A stretch of 64,000 bases of DNA from Bernardetia sp042180575. Lineage in GTDB: Bacteria > Bacteroidota > Bacteroidia > Cytophagales > Bernardetiaceae. This document shows positions 1 to 8,255 of the stretch, in pieces; position 1 is the stretch's first letter; each line of letters starts with the position of its first letter. The notes under the pieces were generated by a model. The model was not told the origin of the DNA, searched no databases, and worked only from the letters and a program-made list of their open reading frames with translations. Location: NCBI RefSeq assembly GCF_042180575.1, contig NZ_CP170094.1, positions 868,001 to 932,000 of the forward strand. The letters run 5' to 3'. The translations under genes and the position numbers were made by a program.

Positions 1-1
1 G

Positions 2-220
2 CGTGAATACTCCCTTTATTATGGAATAAACAAAGAGTTATTAGATTCTCTCAATAAAGAAATTGTCATTATGCACCCTGGACCAATTAATAGAGGTGTA
101 GAAATAGACAGTGATGTAGCCGATTCTGAACACTCAATTATCCTTAATCAAGTGGAAAATGGAGTAGCTATACGAATGGCTGTTTTGTATCTTTTGGCAG
201 AAAAAATTAATAGGAATTAG
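2..220 (+). CDS. pyrB: Aspartate carbamoyltransferase catalytic subunit, 3' end (partial)
   Basis: The window opens inside this gene; only the last 72 codons are visible, ending at a TAG. The visible part carries the ATCase C-terminal signature: MHPGPINRGVEID followed by a SxILNQVxNGVAIRMAVL-type helix, which closes the aspartate-binding domain. The enzyme condenses carbamoyl phosphate with aspartate in the first committed step of pyrimidine synthesis in the cytoplasm. The frame starts at base 2. The stop codon is immediately followed by a heptamer array, so the gene appears to end its transcription unit. Identification is strong despite the truncation because the motif is highly family-specific. 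Confidence 0.93.
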   Translation, partial: REYSLYYGINKELLDSLNKEIVIMHPGPINRGVEIDSDVADSEHSIILNQVENGVAIRMAVLYLLAEKINRN

Positions 221-262
221 TGATTAGTGATTAGTGATTAGTGATTAGTGATTAGTGATTAG
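221..262. repeat. Heptanucleotide tandem array (six units of TGATTAG)
   Basis: Six perfect head-to-tail copies of TGATTAG follow directly after the pyrB stop, whose own last bases (ATTAG) match the unit. Because seven is not a multiple of three, the array places stop codons in all three forward frames, and also in reverse frames. Similar degenerate tracts lie beside other gene ends in the window (451-489, 13441-13468, 43225-43262). Confidence 0.9.
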
Positions 263-347
263 TGAAAAATTTCTTTTTAGGTTTTCTGTTTTGATTATTT
301 TTCTTTATTTTCATTGAATTAATTAAATAAAAACTATACTTTTGATT

Positions 348-437
348 ATGACTATTGAAGAATTGGAAGCTAAATTACGTAAAGGTACATCTCGTTTTAC
401 AGAAAATAGTGAGAAGCAAAATGAAACAGTGTCATAA
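348..437 (+). CDS. Short hypothetical ORF (29 aa)
   Basis: An ATG-initiated frame encodes 29 residues beginning MTIEELEAKLRKG and ending in TAA. It is hydrophilic and helix-forming, with no signal peptide or known motif. It lies alone between the pyrB repeat array and the convergent rarA gene. It could be the surviving N-terminus of a lost gene or chance coding potential. Nothing in the sequence decides between these, so the call is weak. Confidence 0.22.
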   Translation: MTIEELEAKLRKGTSRFTENSEKQNETVS

Positions 438-450
438 ATCCGTAATTTCA

Positions 451-489
451 TTGAAATTAACTGGTAACTATTTTACTGATTACTGATTC
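451..489. repeat. Degenerate GGTAACT/GATTACT tract at the rarA 3' end
   Basis: About 39 bases made of alternating CTGGTAACTA and CTGATTACT units directly next to the rarA stop. A closely related tract at 43225-43262 begins with the same TTGAAATTAACTG and sits at the same position relative to the lepA stop. Confidence 0.55.
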
Positions 490-1810
490 AATAATTGTAT
501 TTCTCTTTCCAACGTTCTTTCAAAAACTGTCGTATTCCATTCTCTCTTGCATTATTTGCAGGTTCATAGAGTTTTGTATTGGCAAGTTCCTTTGGAAAAT
601 ATTCTTGTTCTGCAAAATTATTGGCGTTATTATGGGAATAGTTATAGTTTTTTCCGTAGCCTTGTTGTTTCATTAATTTTGTAGGTGCATTTCGAAGATG
701 CAACGGAACAGGCAAATCTCCTTGTTCTTGTACTATTTTTCTAGCTGTTTTGATAGCAACATAAGACGCATTGCTTTTGGGAGAAGTTGCCAAATACGTA
801 ACACATTGAGCCAAAACAATTTGAGCCTCTGGAAAACCGATTTGTGTAGCAGCTTGAAAAGTCGTTGTAGCCAAAACTAAAGCTGTCGGATTTGCATTTC
901 CAATATCTTCTGATGCTGAAATAACCAAACGACGAGCAATAAATTTGACATCTTCGCCTCCTTCAATCATTCTAGCCAACCAATAAATAGCTGCATTTGG
1001 GTCGCTTCCACGAATAGATTTTATCAATGCTGAAACAATATCATAATGATTTTCGCCACTTTTATCATAAGAAGAAATGCGTTGTTGTGCCGACTGCATT
1101 ACTTTTTCATCTGTAACTTCAATCTTATTTTTGATTGTATTTCCTTCTTCGTCTTCATTATTCGGGAGATTAAAATTAGGTTCAGATTCTACAACCAGTT
1201 CAAAAAGATTCAATAGTTTTCGTGCATCTCCTCCCGAAATTCTAAAAAGTGCTTCATAAGATTTTATTTCAATCGTTTTCTTTTTGAGCTTAAAATCTTT
1301 TTCCATCGCTTGCTGCAAAAGCTGCTTTAATTCCTCTTCCGACAAAGGATTCAGAATATAAACCTGACAACGAGAAAGCAAAGCCGAATTTATCTCAAAA
1401 GAAGGATTTTCAGTTGTCGCACCAATAAGCGTAATCGTTCCACGTTCAACTGCTCCCAAAAGTGCATCTTGTTGAGATTTACTAAAACGATGAATTTCAT
1501 CAATAAAAAGAATTGCTCTAGTCTGTCTTTTTGCCGTTTCGATTACTTCTCTAACATCTTTTACACCAGCCGAAATCGCACTCAGCGTGTGAAAAGGACG
1601 TTTCAGAGCTTTAGCAATAAGTAAAGCAAGTGTAGTTTTGCCAATCCCAGGTGCGCCCCAAAGAATCATGGAAGGAACTGCACCAGACGAAATAACACGA
1701 GCAATTACACCATTTTGTCCAATTAAATGTTTTTGTCCGATGACTTCCTCTAAAGAAGTTGGTCGCATTCGTTCTGCTAAAGGTGGATTTTGTGAGGTTT
1801 GAGAGAGCAT
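488..1810 (-). CDS. rarA: Replication-associated recombination protein A, AAA+ ATPase
   Basis: A 440-residue AAA+ ATPase of the RarA/MgsA/WRNIP1 family, which acts at stalled replication forks. The N-terminal AERMRPxSLEEVIGQ motif is typical, followed by Walker A GAPGIGKTT (about residues 52-60), Walker B ILFIDEIHRF (about 100-109) and sensor GATTENPSF. The C-terminal half contains the family oligomerisation region, including the conserved ASEDIGNANP and AQCVTYLATSPKSNASY-like segments. Length is normal for the family. It is the last gene of a same-strand run that starts with ruvB, only 10 bases after the preceding small gene, so co-transcription is likely. Confidence 0.95.
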   Translation of the reverse strand: MLSQTSQNPPLAERMRPTSLEEVIGQKHLIGQNGVIARVISSGAVPSMILWGAPGIGKTTLALLIAKALKRPFHTLSAISAGVKDVREVIETAKRQTRAILFIDEIHRFSKSQQDALLGAVERGTITLIGATTENPSFEINSALLSRCQVYILNPLSEEELKQLLQQAMEKDFKLKKKTIEIKSYEALFRISGGDARKLLNLFELVVESEPNFNLPNNEDEEGNTIKNKIEVTDEKVMQSAQQRISSYDKSGENHYDIVSALIKSIRGSDPNAAIYWLARMIEGGEDVKFIARRLVISASEDIGNANPTALVLATTTFQAATQIGFPEAQIVLAQCVTYLATSPKSNASYVAIKTARKIVQEQGDLPVPLHLRNAPTKLMKQQGYGKNYNYSHNNANNFAEQEYFPKELANTKLYEPANNARENGIRQFLKERWKEKYNY

Positions 1811-1820
1811 TTTTTTTGAG

Positions 1821-2156
1821 TTAAATTTCTTCTAAAGTAGAATTTCCTTTTGAGTTATCACCTGATGTCCATTGCCATTGTTCATGAAGACGGATTTTTC
1901 CATTTTCTAGCATTTCAGGCGTAGAATTACAAATTCCTGTCATTAATTCGCCTTTTTCATTGACTTGATGATAACGCATATCAATATTCCCATTTTCATC
2001 AACAAGACCAATCAAATGACCTTGAATTATTTTTCCTCCACTATAATTTGAAGTCAAGATATTTCCTTCTTGTTTGTATTCAAAAATAGTTTCGCTAGAT
2101 GTTTCTCCATTTTCTGTATTCGAAACTGGACGGAATTTTTTGTTGTTGTAGTTCAT
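1821..2156 (-). CDS. Small conserved protein of unknown function (111 aa)
   Basis: A 111-residue acidic soluble protein with no signal peptide. The sequence is rich in short beta-strand-like segments with turns, such as GHLIGLVDENGNIDMRYHQV and an RLHEQWQW tail. Relatives in Bacteroidota and Firmicutes are, from memory, often labelled 'N-acetylglutamate synthase', but no acetyltransferase (GNAT) acyl-CoA motif is visible here, so that label is not supported. It lies 4 bases from the downstream end of an Rpn nuclease gene and 10 bases before rarA, within a five-gene same-strand run. Function unknown. Confidence 0.75.
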   Translation of the reverse strand: MNYNNKKFRPVSNTENGETSSETIFEYKQEGNILTSNYSGGKIIQGHLIGLVDENGNIDMRYHQVNEKGELMTGICNSTPEMLENGKIRLHEQWQWTSGDNSKGNSTLEEI

Positions 2157-2160
2157 GTTT

Positions 2161-3069
2161 TTACTCCTTTTTCAATGAATTAATAATTTTCTGAACATCC
2201 TCTATTGATAGTTTAGTTATTTTACAAACGAAATTAACAGAAGCTCCTTCTGCAAGAGCTTGTTTGGCAATTTCTATTGTTCTTTCTTTTTTACCTTCTA
2301 TTTTCCCCTCTTCTTTACCTCTCTCTTCTGCTGTATTTTCTACATTTCGAATATCTCTATAATATTTCAAACTGTCCTCATACGCCATTCTTTGCTTTTT
2401 ATCAAACTTGGCGAGTTCGGCTGTTTTGAAAAGTTTATCAAAAATACGCTCTTGTAAGGCTTCGGGTCTGTTTTGAAAACGTTGTAAATTTTGAATTACA
2501 TAAAACCATTTGTCTTCAAAAGTTTCTAACTCGCTTTCCTTTTTATCAAAAAGAGGAATATGAATTTGTACATAAGTCAGCTTATCATAAAAAACTTCTT
2601 TTGTATCAATATTCATTAGTTTGGCTATTGTCTTGACAGATGCTTTTTCTTTTATCTTTTTCTGTTTTGTTGCATAAGAATTATCACCTATCAGAAAATT
2701 AAGAATCGAAACAGAATAAACAGCATTCAAACCAAAATCCCAATCTCCTTGCTTTGATTGTTCTTGAATAGGAAAAGTAGAATAAAAAATAGTACGTTCT
2801 TTAAAATATTTCTGTCTAGCTTTTTGTAATTCTACAATAAATTTTTCACCTTTTTCATTTTCACAATACAAATCATAAATCACTTTTCTATCCATTGCCG
2901 AATGACCGACATGTTCGTTTTTGAGATACGTCAGAGTAGAAATTTTTACATTATCTGGTAAAACAGAATTGAGAAAATGAATCAATAAATCTTTATTGAC
3001 TTCTGTGCCAAAAAGTTTTTTGAAGCCAAAATCAGTAAATGGATTTAAGTATTTTTCTTGTGTGGACAT
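2161..3069 (-). CDS. Rpn family recombination-promoting nuclease (PD-(D/E)XK), copy 1
   Basis: A 302-residue member of the Rpn/PDDEXK_2 family, often annotated as putative transposase. The N-terminus NPFTDFGFKKLFGTE is the family hallmark. The PD-(D/E)XK core is visible as D66 in IYDLYC and E80-x-Q82 in FIVELQK. A charged EEGKIEGKKE linker leads to a short variable helical tail. Apart from that tail the gene is nearly identical to its neighbour at 3082-3999, from which it is separated by 12 bases, so this is a recent tandem duplication. An internal ATG at 2388 could give a C-terminal-only product of about 75 residues, as described for intragenic antitoxins in some Rpn proteins; here that is only a possibility. 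Confidence 0.88.
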   Translation of the reverse strand: MSTQEKYLNPFTDFGFKKLFGTEVNKDLLIHFLNSVLPDNVKISTLTYLKNEHVGHSAMDRKVIYDLYCENEKGEKFIVELQKARQKYFKERTIFYSTFPIQEQSKQGDWDFGLNAVYSVSILNFLIGDNSYATKQKKIKEKASVKTIAKLMNIDTKEVFYDKLTYVQIHIPLFDKKESELETFEDKWFYVIQNLQRFQNRPEALQERIFDKLFKTAELAKFDKKQRMAYEDSLKYYRDIRNVENTAEERGKEEGKIEGKKERTIEIAKQALAEGASVNFVCKITKLSIEDVQKIINSLKKE

Positions 3070-3081
3070 ATTTTTTTCAAA

Positions 3082-3999
3082 TTATTTTCTCAATGAGTCA
3101 ATTATTTCTTGAATTTCTTCTATTGAAGAATTAGTAATATCTGCAATCATTTCTAGTGAATAGCCTTTAGCAATGCCATTCTTTATAATTTCTATTGTTC
3201 TTTCTTTTTTCCCTTCTATTTTCCCTTCTATTTTCCCTTCTTCTTTACCTCTCTCCTCTGCTGTATTTTCTACATTTCGAATATCTCTATAATATTTCAA
3301 ACTGTCCTCATACGCCATTCTTTGCTTTTTATCAAACTTAGCAAGTTCGGCTGTTTTGAAAAGTTTATCAAAAATACGCTCTTGTAAGGCTTCGGGTCTA
3401 TTTTGAAAACGTTGTAAATTTTGAATTACATAAAACCATTTGTCTTCAAAAGTTTCTAACTCACTTTCCTTTTTATCAAAAAGAGGAATATGAATTTGTA
3501 CATAAGTCAGCTTATCATAAAAAACTTCTTTTGTATCAATATTCATTAGTTTTGCTATCGTCTTGACAGATGCTTTTTCATCTCTCTTTTTTTGCTTGGC
3601 TGCATAAGAATTATCATCTATCAAAAAATTAAGAATCGAAACAGAATAAACAGCATTCAAACCAAAATCCCAATCTCCTTGTTTTGATTGTTCTTGAATA
3701 GGAAAAGTAGAATAAAAAATAGTGCGTTCTTTAAAATATTTCTGCCTTGCTTTTTGTAATTCGACAATAAATTTTTCGCCTTTTTCATTTTCACAATATA
3801 AATCATAAATCACTTTTCTATCCATTGCCGAATGACCGACATGTTCGTTTTTGAGATACGTCAGAGTAGAAATTTTTACATTATCTGGTAAAACAGAATT
3901 GAGAAAATGAATCAATAAATCTTTATTGACTTCTGTGCCAAAAAGTTTTTTGAAGCCAAAATCAGTAAATGGATTTAAGTATTTTTCTTGTGTGGACAT
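3082..3999 (-). CDS. Rpn family recombination-promoting nuclease (PD-(D/E)XK), copy 2
   Basis: A 305-residue paralogue of the adjacent downstream gene, with the same DFGFKKLFG N-terminus and the same D66 and E80-x-Q82 nuclease core. The two proteins match almost residue for residue until the KIEG linker. This copy has one extra KIEG unit (12 bases), and then the last 35 or so residues diverge completely in identity while keeping a similar helical pattern. This fits the variable C-terminal tail known in Rpn proteins. It lies 21 bases after ruvB on the same strand. An in-frame ATG at 3318 could start a C-terminal fragment. No inverted repeats or target duplications frame the pair, so it is not an insertion sequence. 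Confidence 0.88.
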   Translation of the reverse strand: MSTQEKYLNPFTDFGFKKLFGTEVNKDLLIHFLNSVLPDNVKISTLTYLKNEHVGHSAMDRKVIYDLYCENEKGEKFIVELQKARQKYFKERTIFYSTFPIQEQSKQGDWDFGLNAVYSVSILNFLIDDNSYAAKQKKRDEKASVKTIAKLMNIDTKEVFYDKLTYVQIHIPLFDKKESELETFEDKWFYVIQNLQRFQNRPEALQERIFDKLFKTAELAKFDKKQRMAYEDSLKYYRDIRNVENTAEERGKEEGKIEGKIEGKKERTIEIIKNGIAKGYSLEMIADITNSSIEEIQEIIDSLRK

Positions 4000-4020
4000 A
4001 CTATTAAAATTATAATTTCT

Positions 4021-5049
4021 TTAAAATAATCTAGCCTGTTCGTGTGGAGGCAACATATCAAAATGACGATATGCAAGTGCAGTAACTTCTCGCCCTCGTG
4101 GTGTACGCTTCAAAAATCCTTCTTTTATCAAAAATGGCTCATATACTTCTTCTATCGTTTCGGCTTCTTCGGCACATGCTGTCGCAATAGTTGTCAGACC
4201 GACAGGACCTCCACCAAATTTATCAATAATTGTCAAAAGAATACGATTGTCCATTTCATCCAATCCATTTTCATCAACTTCTAAGGCTTTTAGAGAAATT
4301 TGAGCAATTTTGAAATCAATCGTTCCGTCGCCTTTTACTTGTGCAAAATCTCGTGTTCTACGCAAAAGATTATTCGAAATACGAGGCGTTCCTCTACTTC
4401 TTCTTGCAATCTCAAAGGCTGCTTCTTTTTCAATTGGAGTATTCAAAATAGCTGCCGAACGCTGAATAATAGTTGTCAAAAGTTCGGCATCATAATATTC
4501 TAAACGCAAATTAATTCCAAACCTAGCACGCAAAGGAGAAGTCAGAAGACCTGAGCGAGTAGTCGCACCAATGAGCGTAAAAGGTTTTAATTTTATCTGA
4601 ACCGAACGAGCATTGGGTCCTGTATCCAACATAATATCGATGCGATAATCTTCCATAGCTGAATACAAATACTCCTCAACAACAGGATTAAGACGATGAA
4701 TTTCATCAATAAAAAGAACGTCTCCAGCCTTTAGATTTGTCAGAAGTCCTGCTAAATCACTTGGTTTGTCCAAAACAGGTCCCGAAGTTGTTTTTATATT
4801 TGCATTTAGTTCGTTCGAAATGATATGCGAAAGCGTAGTTTTTCCCAACCCTGGAGGGCCATGTAAAAGTACGTGGTCTAACGGTTCCCCCCTATTAGTG
4901 GCAGCTTTTACAAAAACTTGTAAATTTTCTAGTATTTTCTCCTGTCCTGTAAAATCAGCAAACGACAAGGGACGCAAAGCACGTTCGATGTCTGCTTCTG
5001 TTGTAGTTGTTTCAGGTTTTATATTTGGGTCTATGTAATCTTGACGCAT
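4021..5049 (-). CDS. ruvB: Holliday junction branch migration DNA helicase RuvB
   Basis: A 342-residue RuvB of normal length. It contains the N-terminal LRPxSFADFTGQEKI motif, Walker A HGPPGLGKTT (about residues 63-72), Walker B DVLFIDEIHRL (about 110-120), sensor-1 GATTRSG, the arginine-finger segment PLRARFG and a C-terminal winged helix ending in TPRGREVTALAYRHF. RuvB hexamers pull DNA through RuvA-bound Holliday junctions using ATP. It is the first gene of a minus-strand run continuing into the two Rpn genes, a small protein and rarA. No ruvA or ruvC is in this window, which is usual for Bacteroidota. Confidence 0.97.
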   Translation of the reverse strand: MRQDYIDPNIKPETTTTEADIERALRPLSFADFTGQEKILENLQVFVKAATNRGEPLDHVLLHGPPGLGKTTLSHIISNELNANIKTTSGPVLDKPSDLAGLLTNLKAGDVLFIDEIHRLNPVVEEYLYSAMEDYRIDIMLDTGPNARSVQIKLKPFTLIGATTRSGLLTSPLRARFGINLRLEYYDAELLTTIIQRSAAILNTPIEKEAAFEIARRSRGTPRISNNLLRRTRDFAQVKGDGTIDFKIAQISLKALEVDENGLDEMDNRILLTIIDKFGGGPVGLTTIATACAEEAETIEEVYEPFLIKEGFLKRTPRGREVTALAYRHFDMLPPHEQARLF

Positions 5050-5175
5050 AGTTTTTCACTTTTATATTTTTATTCAAATTTACCAAAAAAATTAGCAATT
5101 TGCATCAATTTGAATAGTTTAAATTTTAAAAAACAGCAATAATTTACTACATTTCCTTACTAAATTACCATTTTC

Positions 5176-5183
5176 TACTTTTG
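5176..5183 (+). promoter_or_regulatory. Candidate -7 box (TACTTTTG)
   Basis: TACTTTTG matches the Bacteroidota housekeeping consensus TAnnTTTG and lies about 60 bases before the start codon of the exported protein at 5243. A clear TTTG at -33 is not visible, so the call is tentative. Confidence 0.3.
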
Positions 5184-5242
5184 TAAAAGTATTTGACTTT
5201 TTATTCTACTATTTTTCTGATTTTACCTTCACAAAATAATTT

Positions 5243-5617
5243 ATGAAATTCAACTTCCTTCAAAAAACTACATTAAATTTCTTTTCTGTTTTCTTTATTA
5301 TTTTTTGTTCTGCTTACTCTTCTAAAAATCAAATTAATAATAGAATAGATAATGAAGTTTTGGGTGTGCAAATACATGACGAAGAAGTCCAAAACCCACA
5401 AAAACGAAATAAAAATAGACTAGAAGGCTTGCTTATCAAAAAAGCAGATAGTTTTTATTTTGCCAATAACTTCAAACAAGCTCAAACTCTTTATGATATG
5501 GCTTTAAATAATGTTACTGATGCAGAAACAAAGAAATATTTACTACAAAAAATTGCTGACACAAGAGAAAACCTTGAAGAGAATACAACTAACAATTCGA
5601 TAAAAAAAAGAAATTAA
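5243..5617 (+). CDS. Exported protein with a single TPR-like unit (124 aa)
   Basis: A 124-residue protein with an N-terminal hydrophobic segment (about residues 10-26, ending FCSAYSS) that looks like a signal peptide. It is followed by a polar region and one helix-turn-helix resembling a tetratricopeptide unit (KADSFYFANNFKQAQTLYDMAL). The C-terminus is charged. It converges with the PP2C-like gene, with only 3 bases between stops. No specific function can be assigned; a periplasmic scaffold role would fit a lone TPR unit. Confidence 0.6.
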   Translation: MKFNFLQKTTLNFFSVFFIIFCSAYSSKNQINNRIDNEVLGVQIHDEEVQNPQKRNKNRLEGLLIKKADSFYFANNFKQAQTLYDMALNNVTDAETKKYLLQKIADTRENLEENTTNNSIKKRN

Positions 5618-5620
5618 CAG

Positions 5621-6358
5621 TTATTTTTTGATACGAATAATAGCCAAATCATCTGTAACTACGTGATTGATTTTCTTTAAATTTCTAACTTTTCTATCCA
5701 AAAAATTATCAAATTCGGATTCTTGATTGTCTATTAAAAGATAATTGATTATTTCAGATTCACTTTTTTGATGATTTTGATTTTCTAAATTTTTGAAGGT
5801 AAATATTCCATCTGTAGAAATTGATAAATCTTCAAAGTTAGAAATAGATAATTTTTGTTGTTGATTTTTATAAAACTCTTCAAAATTTTCTGTCAGATGA
5901 TAACCCAAATAATCAGGCGTATTATTTTGTTTGTATTCTGTAAATTTTCCATCAACACAAATAAGTCCGTCGCCTATTGTTATTAGTTCAGCATTGTAAT
6001 TTTTTGTATCAATAATTCCCAAAATAAGCGTAGAAAGCAATTCATTTGTTTCCAAACCTAATTTATTCTTTATTTCTTTTGTGTCTTCTATAAGTTCTTG
6101 AAGGATAGTTTTGAGCTTTGATTGTAAATCTACTTCTTGATTTTGCTGTGAAACAAACTCTTCATAAAACATATTCTTAGCTATTTTTCTAAGAATTTTC
6201 CCATACAAAATAGAAGTAAAAACAGATTCTGTTCCCATCGTACAGCCGTCCAAAACAGCAATTAAGATTTGATTAGAAGCGAGTTGTTCTTTTATCAAAA
6301 AATCTTCGCAGTAGTTGGTGTGAAACTCTCCGATTTGTAAGGTGGTGTATGTTTTCAT
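5621..6358 (-). CDS. PP2C-family serine/threonine phosphatase-like protein
   Basis: A 245-residue protein with the spaced acidic motifs of PP2C metal-dependent phosphatases: E18-D19 in NYCEDF, D37-G38 in AVLDGC, a central STLILG strand, GDG at about 129-131, STDG at about 181-184 and a terminal D236-D237 in VTDDLAII. Together these would bind the two catalytic metal ions. There is no signal peptide or receptor domain. It is the last gene of the run that begins with mcrB, 12 bases after a lipoprotein gene. The target and its link to restriction are unknown. Confidence 0.78.
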   Translation of the reverse strand: MKTYTTLQIGEFHTNYCEDFLIKEQLASNQILIAVLDGCTMGTESVFTSILYGKILRKIAKNMFYEEFVSQQNQEVDLQSKLKTILQELIEDTKEIKNKLGLETNELLSTLILGIIDTKNYNAELITIGDGLICVDGKFTEYKQNNTPDYLGYHLTENFEEFYKNQQQKLSISNFEDLSISTDGIFTFKNLENQNHQKSESEIINYLLIDNQESEFDNFLDRKVRNLKKINHVVTDDLAIIRIKK

Positions 6359-6370
6359 TTCTGTAACTTC

Positions 6371-7129
6371 CTAACAACCCATTGGCAAATTTATCAATAT
6401 AAAATAATTTATTTTACTTCCATTTTTATCTGTTACAACAATCTTAAAATTAAATTGATTAATCATAACAGAACAAGGATAACTATTTGCATTTTTGCAA
6501 TTTCTAGCTCGTTCTGTAAATTTATTTTCTTCCCCACCATATTCAACCATAACAGCTTCTAAAATCTGTTTTGTGTTTACTTTTGGAAATAATTTAGACT
6601 CCTTTTCAGAATATTCTTTAGAAATAAATGAATTATTCTTTATAATTAATTTTTGCCATTCTGAATTAAAATGTTTCCAATTTAGCAAATCAAGATGTGC
6701 ACCTTCTTCAGATACACCTAAACTGGTTTGATAGCTCTCAAATACTTCTACATCTACAATAGAAGAATCTTTTTGAATAATCTCAAAAACCTTATTTTTA
6801 AAACTTTCACCAAGTCCTGAATTAATTTTAATTGAGTCTGTATAAGTTTTTTCAAATTCATCTTCTTTAGACCAAATATCAGAAGAAATGAATTTTATAT
6901 TTATTTTATCGAATTTCACAATAAAAATAGAATCCTTTTCAATTCTTTTTTTAATCTCTTTCCTTTGTAGACTTACCTCCTTTTGATTTATTTCAACAAA
7001 ATTATTTCTTGTTTCTTGATTCTTAATATTACTTATCTGGGTTTCATCTGTATTAGATTGAGTTTCTTTTTCAGAACTACAGGATATGAAAAGCAATAAA
7101 ATTAGTAAGGCAAATAATGTAATTTTCAT
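6371..7129 (-). CDS. Lipoprotein of unknown function (252 aa)
   Basis: The N-terminus MKITLFALLILLLFISCSS is a lipoprotein signal peptide with the lipobox cysteine at residue 17. The mature part is polar and lysine/glutamate-rich, with alternating beta and helical segments and two cysteines near the end (in RNCKNANSYPCSV) that could form a disulphide. No known domain was recognised. It lies 19 bases after mcrC and 12 before the PP2C-like gene, in the same run. A membrane-anchored protein in a restriction locus is unusual. Confidence 0.65.
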   Translation of the reverse strand: MKITLFALLILLLFISCSSEKETQSNTDETQISNIKNQETRNNFVEINQKEVSLQRKEIKKRIEKDSIFIVKFDKINIKFISSDIWSKEDEFEKTYTDSIKINSGLGESFKNKVFEIIQKDSSIVDVEVFESYQTSLGVSEEGAHLDLLNWKHFNSEWQKLIIKNNSFISKEYSEKESKLFPKVNTKQILEAVMVEYGGEENKFTERARNCKNANSYPCSVMINQFNFKIVVTDKNGSKINYFILINLPMGC

Positions 7130-7148
7130 TTTAGATTTCTAGTTATAA

Positions 7149-8249
7149 TTAAACTCCAACAATTTCTTTCAACCGTTTTTCAATTTCTCTCCAATCGGCA
7201 TTCAAATTTAGTGTTTTTATTTGAATTTGATGATTTTTGAATTTATAATCCAAATCATATTCTTTTTCTATAGTTGGATAAATCAAAATTCCTTTTGCAT
7301 TTTGAGTCTTTTCGCTTCCGTTTTCTTGATTCAATAAATAACTAAATAATTGATACAAATTAGAAGAATTTATTTTCTCTTTACCAAAATTTTCTTTCAT
7401 TGTTTCTTGATAATATTTGGCATCAATGATTATTTTTTCGGTTTCATTTTCTAGTGAAATATCTGTTATCATAATTGGGAGATATTCCTGACTTTGTAAA
7501 AGAGATTTTTTACTTTGTAATCCAAACTTATTTTCACTCTTCTCAAAATTCCATTTTATAATTTCTGCTTTTATAGTTGTAAATTTTGTTTGTTCTAGCT
7601 TATAAAAATTACGAATAAATGCCTCAAAAAGTTGATTCATTTTTCGTTCATCTCTTGTAAAGTCTGAAAAGATATAACTTCCTTTATTCTCTTTCTCTTC
7701 ATCTTTTTTACTTTCTGAAGGCAGCGTGTTTTCAAAAATAATCTGACAAATATTCATCACAAAACCATAAAAACGGTTATTTCTATGAATCTTGACTTGA
7801 GAGAAAAGAGCGTTTTTGAGTTCAATTTTTTCTATCGTTTTGGGGAGTTTTCTTTGTAGGAAAATGAGTTCTGTTTTCAGTTTTCTATCTACATTCTTTG
7901 TTTTGATAAGCCGTTGAATAGTAGAAAGCAGAATTTGATTTTGAAGGATATTAAACGAAAAATCATCAAAACTACAAATCGTTTTTTGTCTTGATAAAAG
8001 ATTTTGCTTGAGTGTCTGACTGACTTGCAATTTTCCTTTGATAGCATTTATTTCTTGTTCTATTTCGATATAATCTCTATCAATTCCACGCTTTAAAAGC
8101 ACTTTTGTAGCTGTAATCAATACTTTTGCAAACAAATCTAAAAGCTGTGTTTTGTCATCTATCGAAACTTGAATGCGCTGACTTTCATCTAGTTTGTTCC
8201 ACACATAACAAAGCAGATAATAGATATTTTTTATGGGGATTTTATTCAT
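7149..8249 (-). CDS. mcrC: McrC-like nuclease subunit of a type IV restriction system
   Basis: A 366-residue McrC family protein. The N-terminus PIKNIYYLLCYVWNKLD matches the family start. The C-terminal PD-(D/E)XK nuclease shows D264 (MITDISL), D276-x-K278 (IIIDAKYYQ) and the downstream YQLFSYL helix. In known systems McrC is recruited by the McrB GTPase ring and cuts DNA carrying modified cytosines. Its partner McrB is encoded upstream on the same strand, but a lipoprotein gene is inserted between the two, only 6 bases from this start. Catalytic residues are intact, so the system could be active. Confidence 0.88.
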   Translation of the reverse strand: MNKIPIKNIYYLLCYVWNKLDESQRIQVSIDDKTQLLDLFAKVLITATKVLLKRGIDRDYIEIEQEINAIKGKLQVSQTLKQNLLSRQKTICSFDDFSFNILQNQILLSTIQRLIKTKNVDRKLKTELIFLQRKLPKTIEKIELKNALFSQVKIHRNNRFYGFVMNICQIIFENTLPSESKKDEEKENKGSYIFSDFTRDERKMNQLFEAFIRNFYKLEQTKFTTIKAEIIKWNFEKSENKFGLQSKKSLLQSQEYLPIMITDISLENETEKIIIDAKYYQETMKENFGKEKINSSNLYQLFSYLLNQENGSEKTQNAKGILIYPTIEKEYDLDYKFKNHQIQIKTLNLNADWREIEKRLKEIVGV

Positions 8250-8255
8250 TTTGCT

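Noticed and set aside
1821..2156. N-acetylglutamate synthase label for the 111-residue protein
   Set aside because: The common database-style label is not backed by any acetyl-CoA-binding motif, and the protein is shorter than a GNAT domain.
2161..3999. The Rpn pair as an insertion sequence
   Set aside because: The family is often called transposase, but no inverted ends or target duplication frame the genes, and they sit inside a tight run of repair genes.
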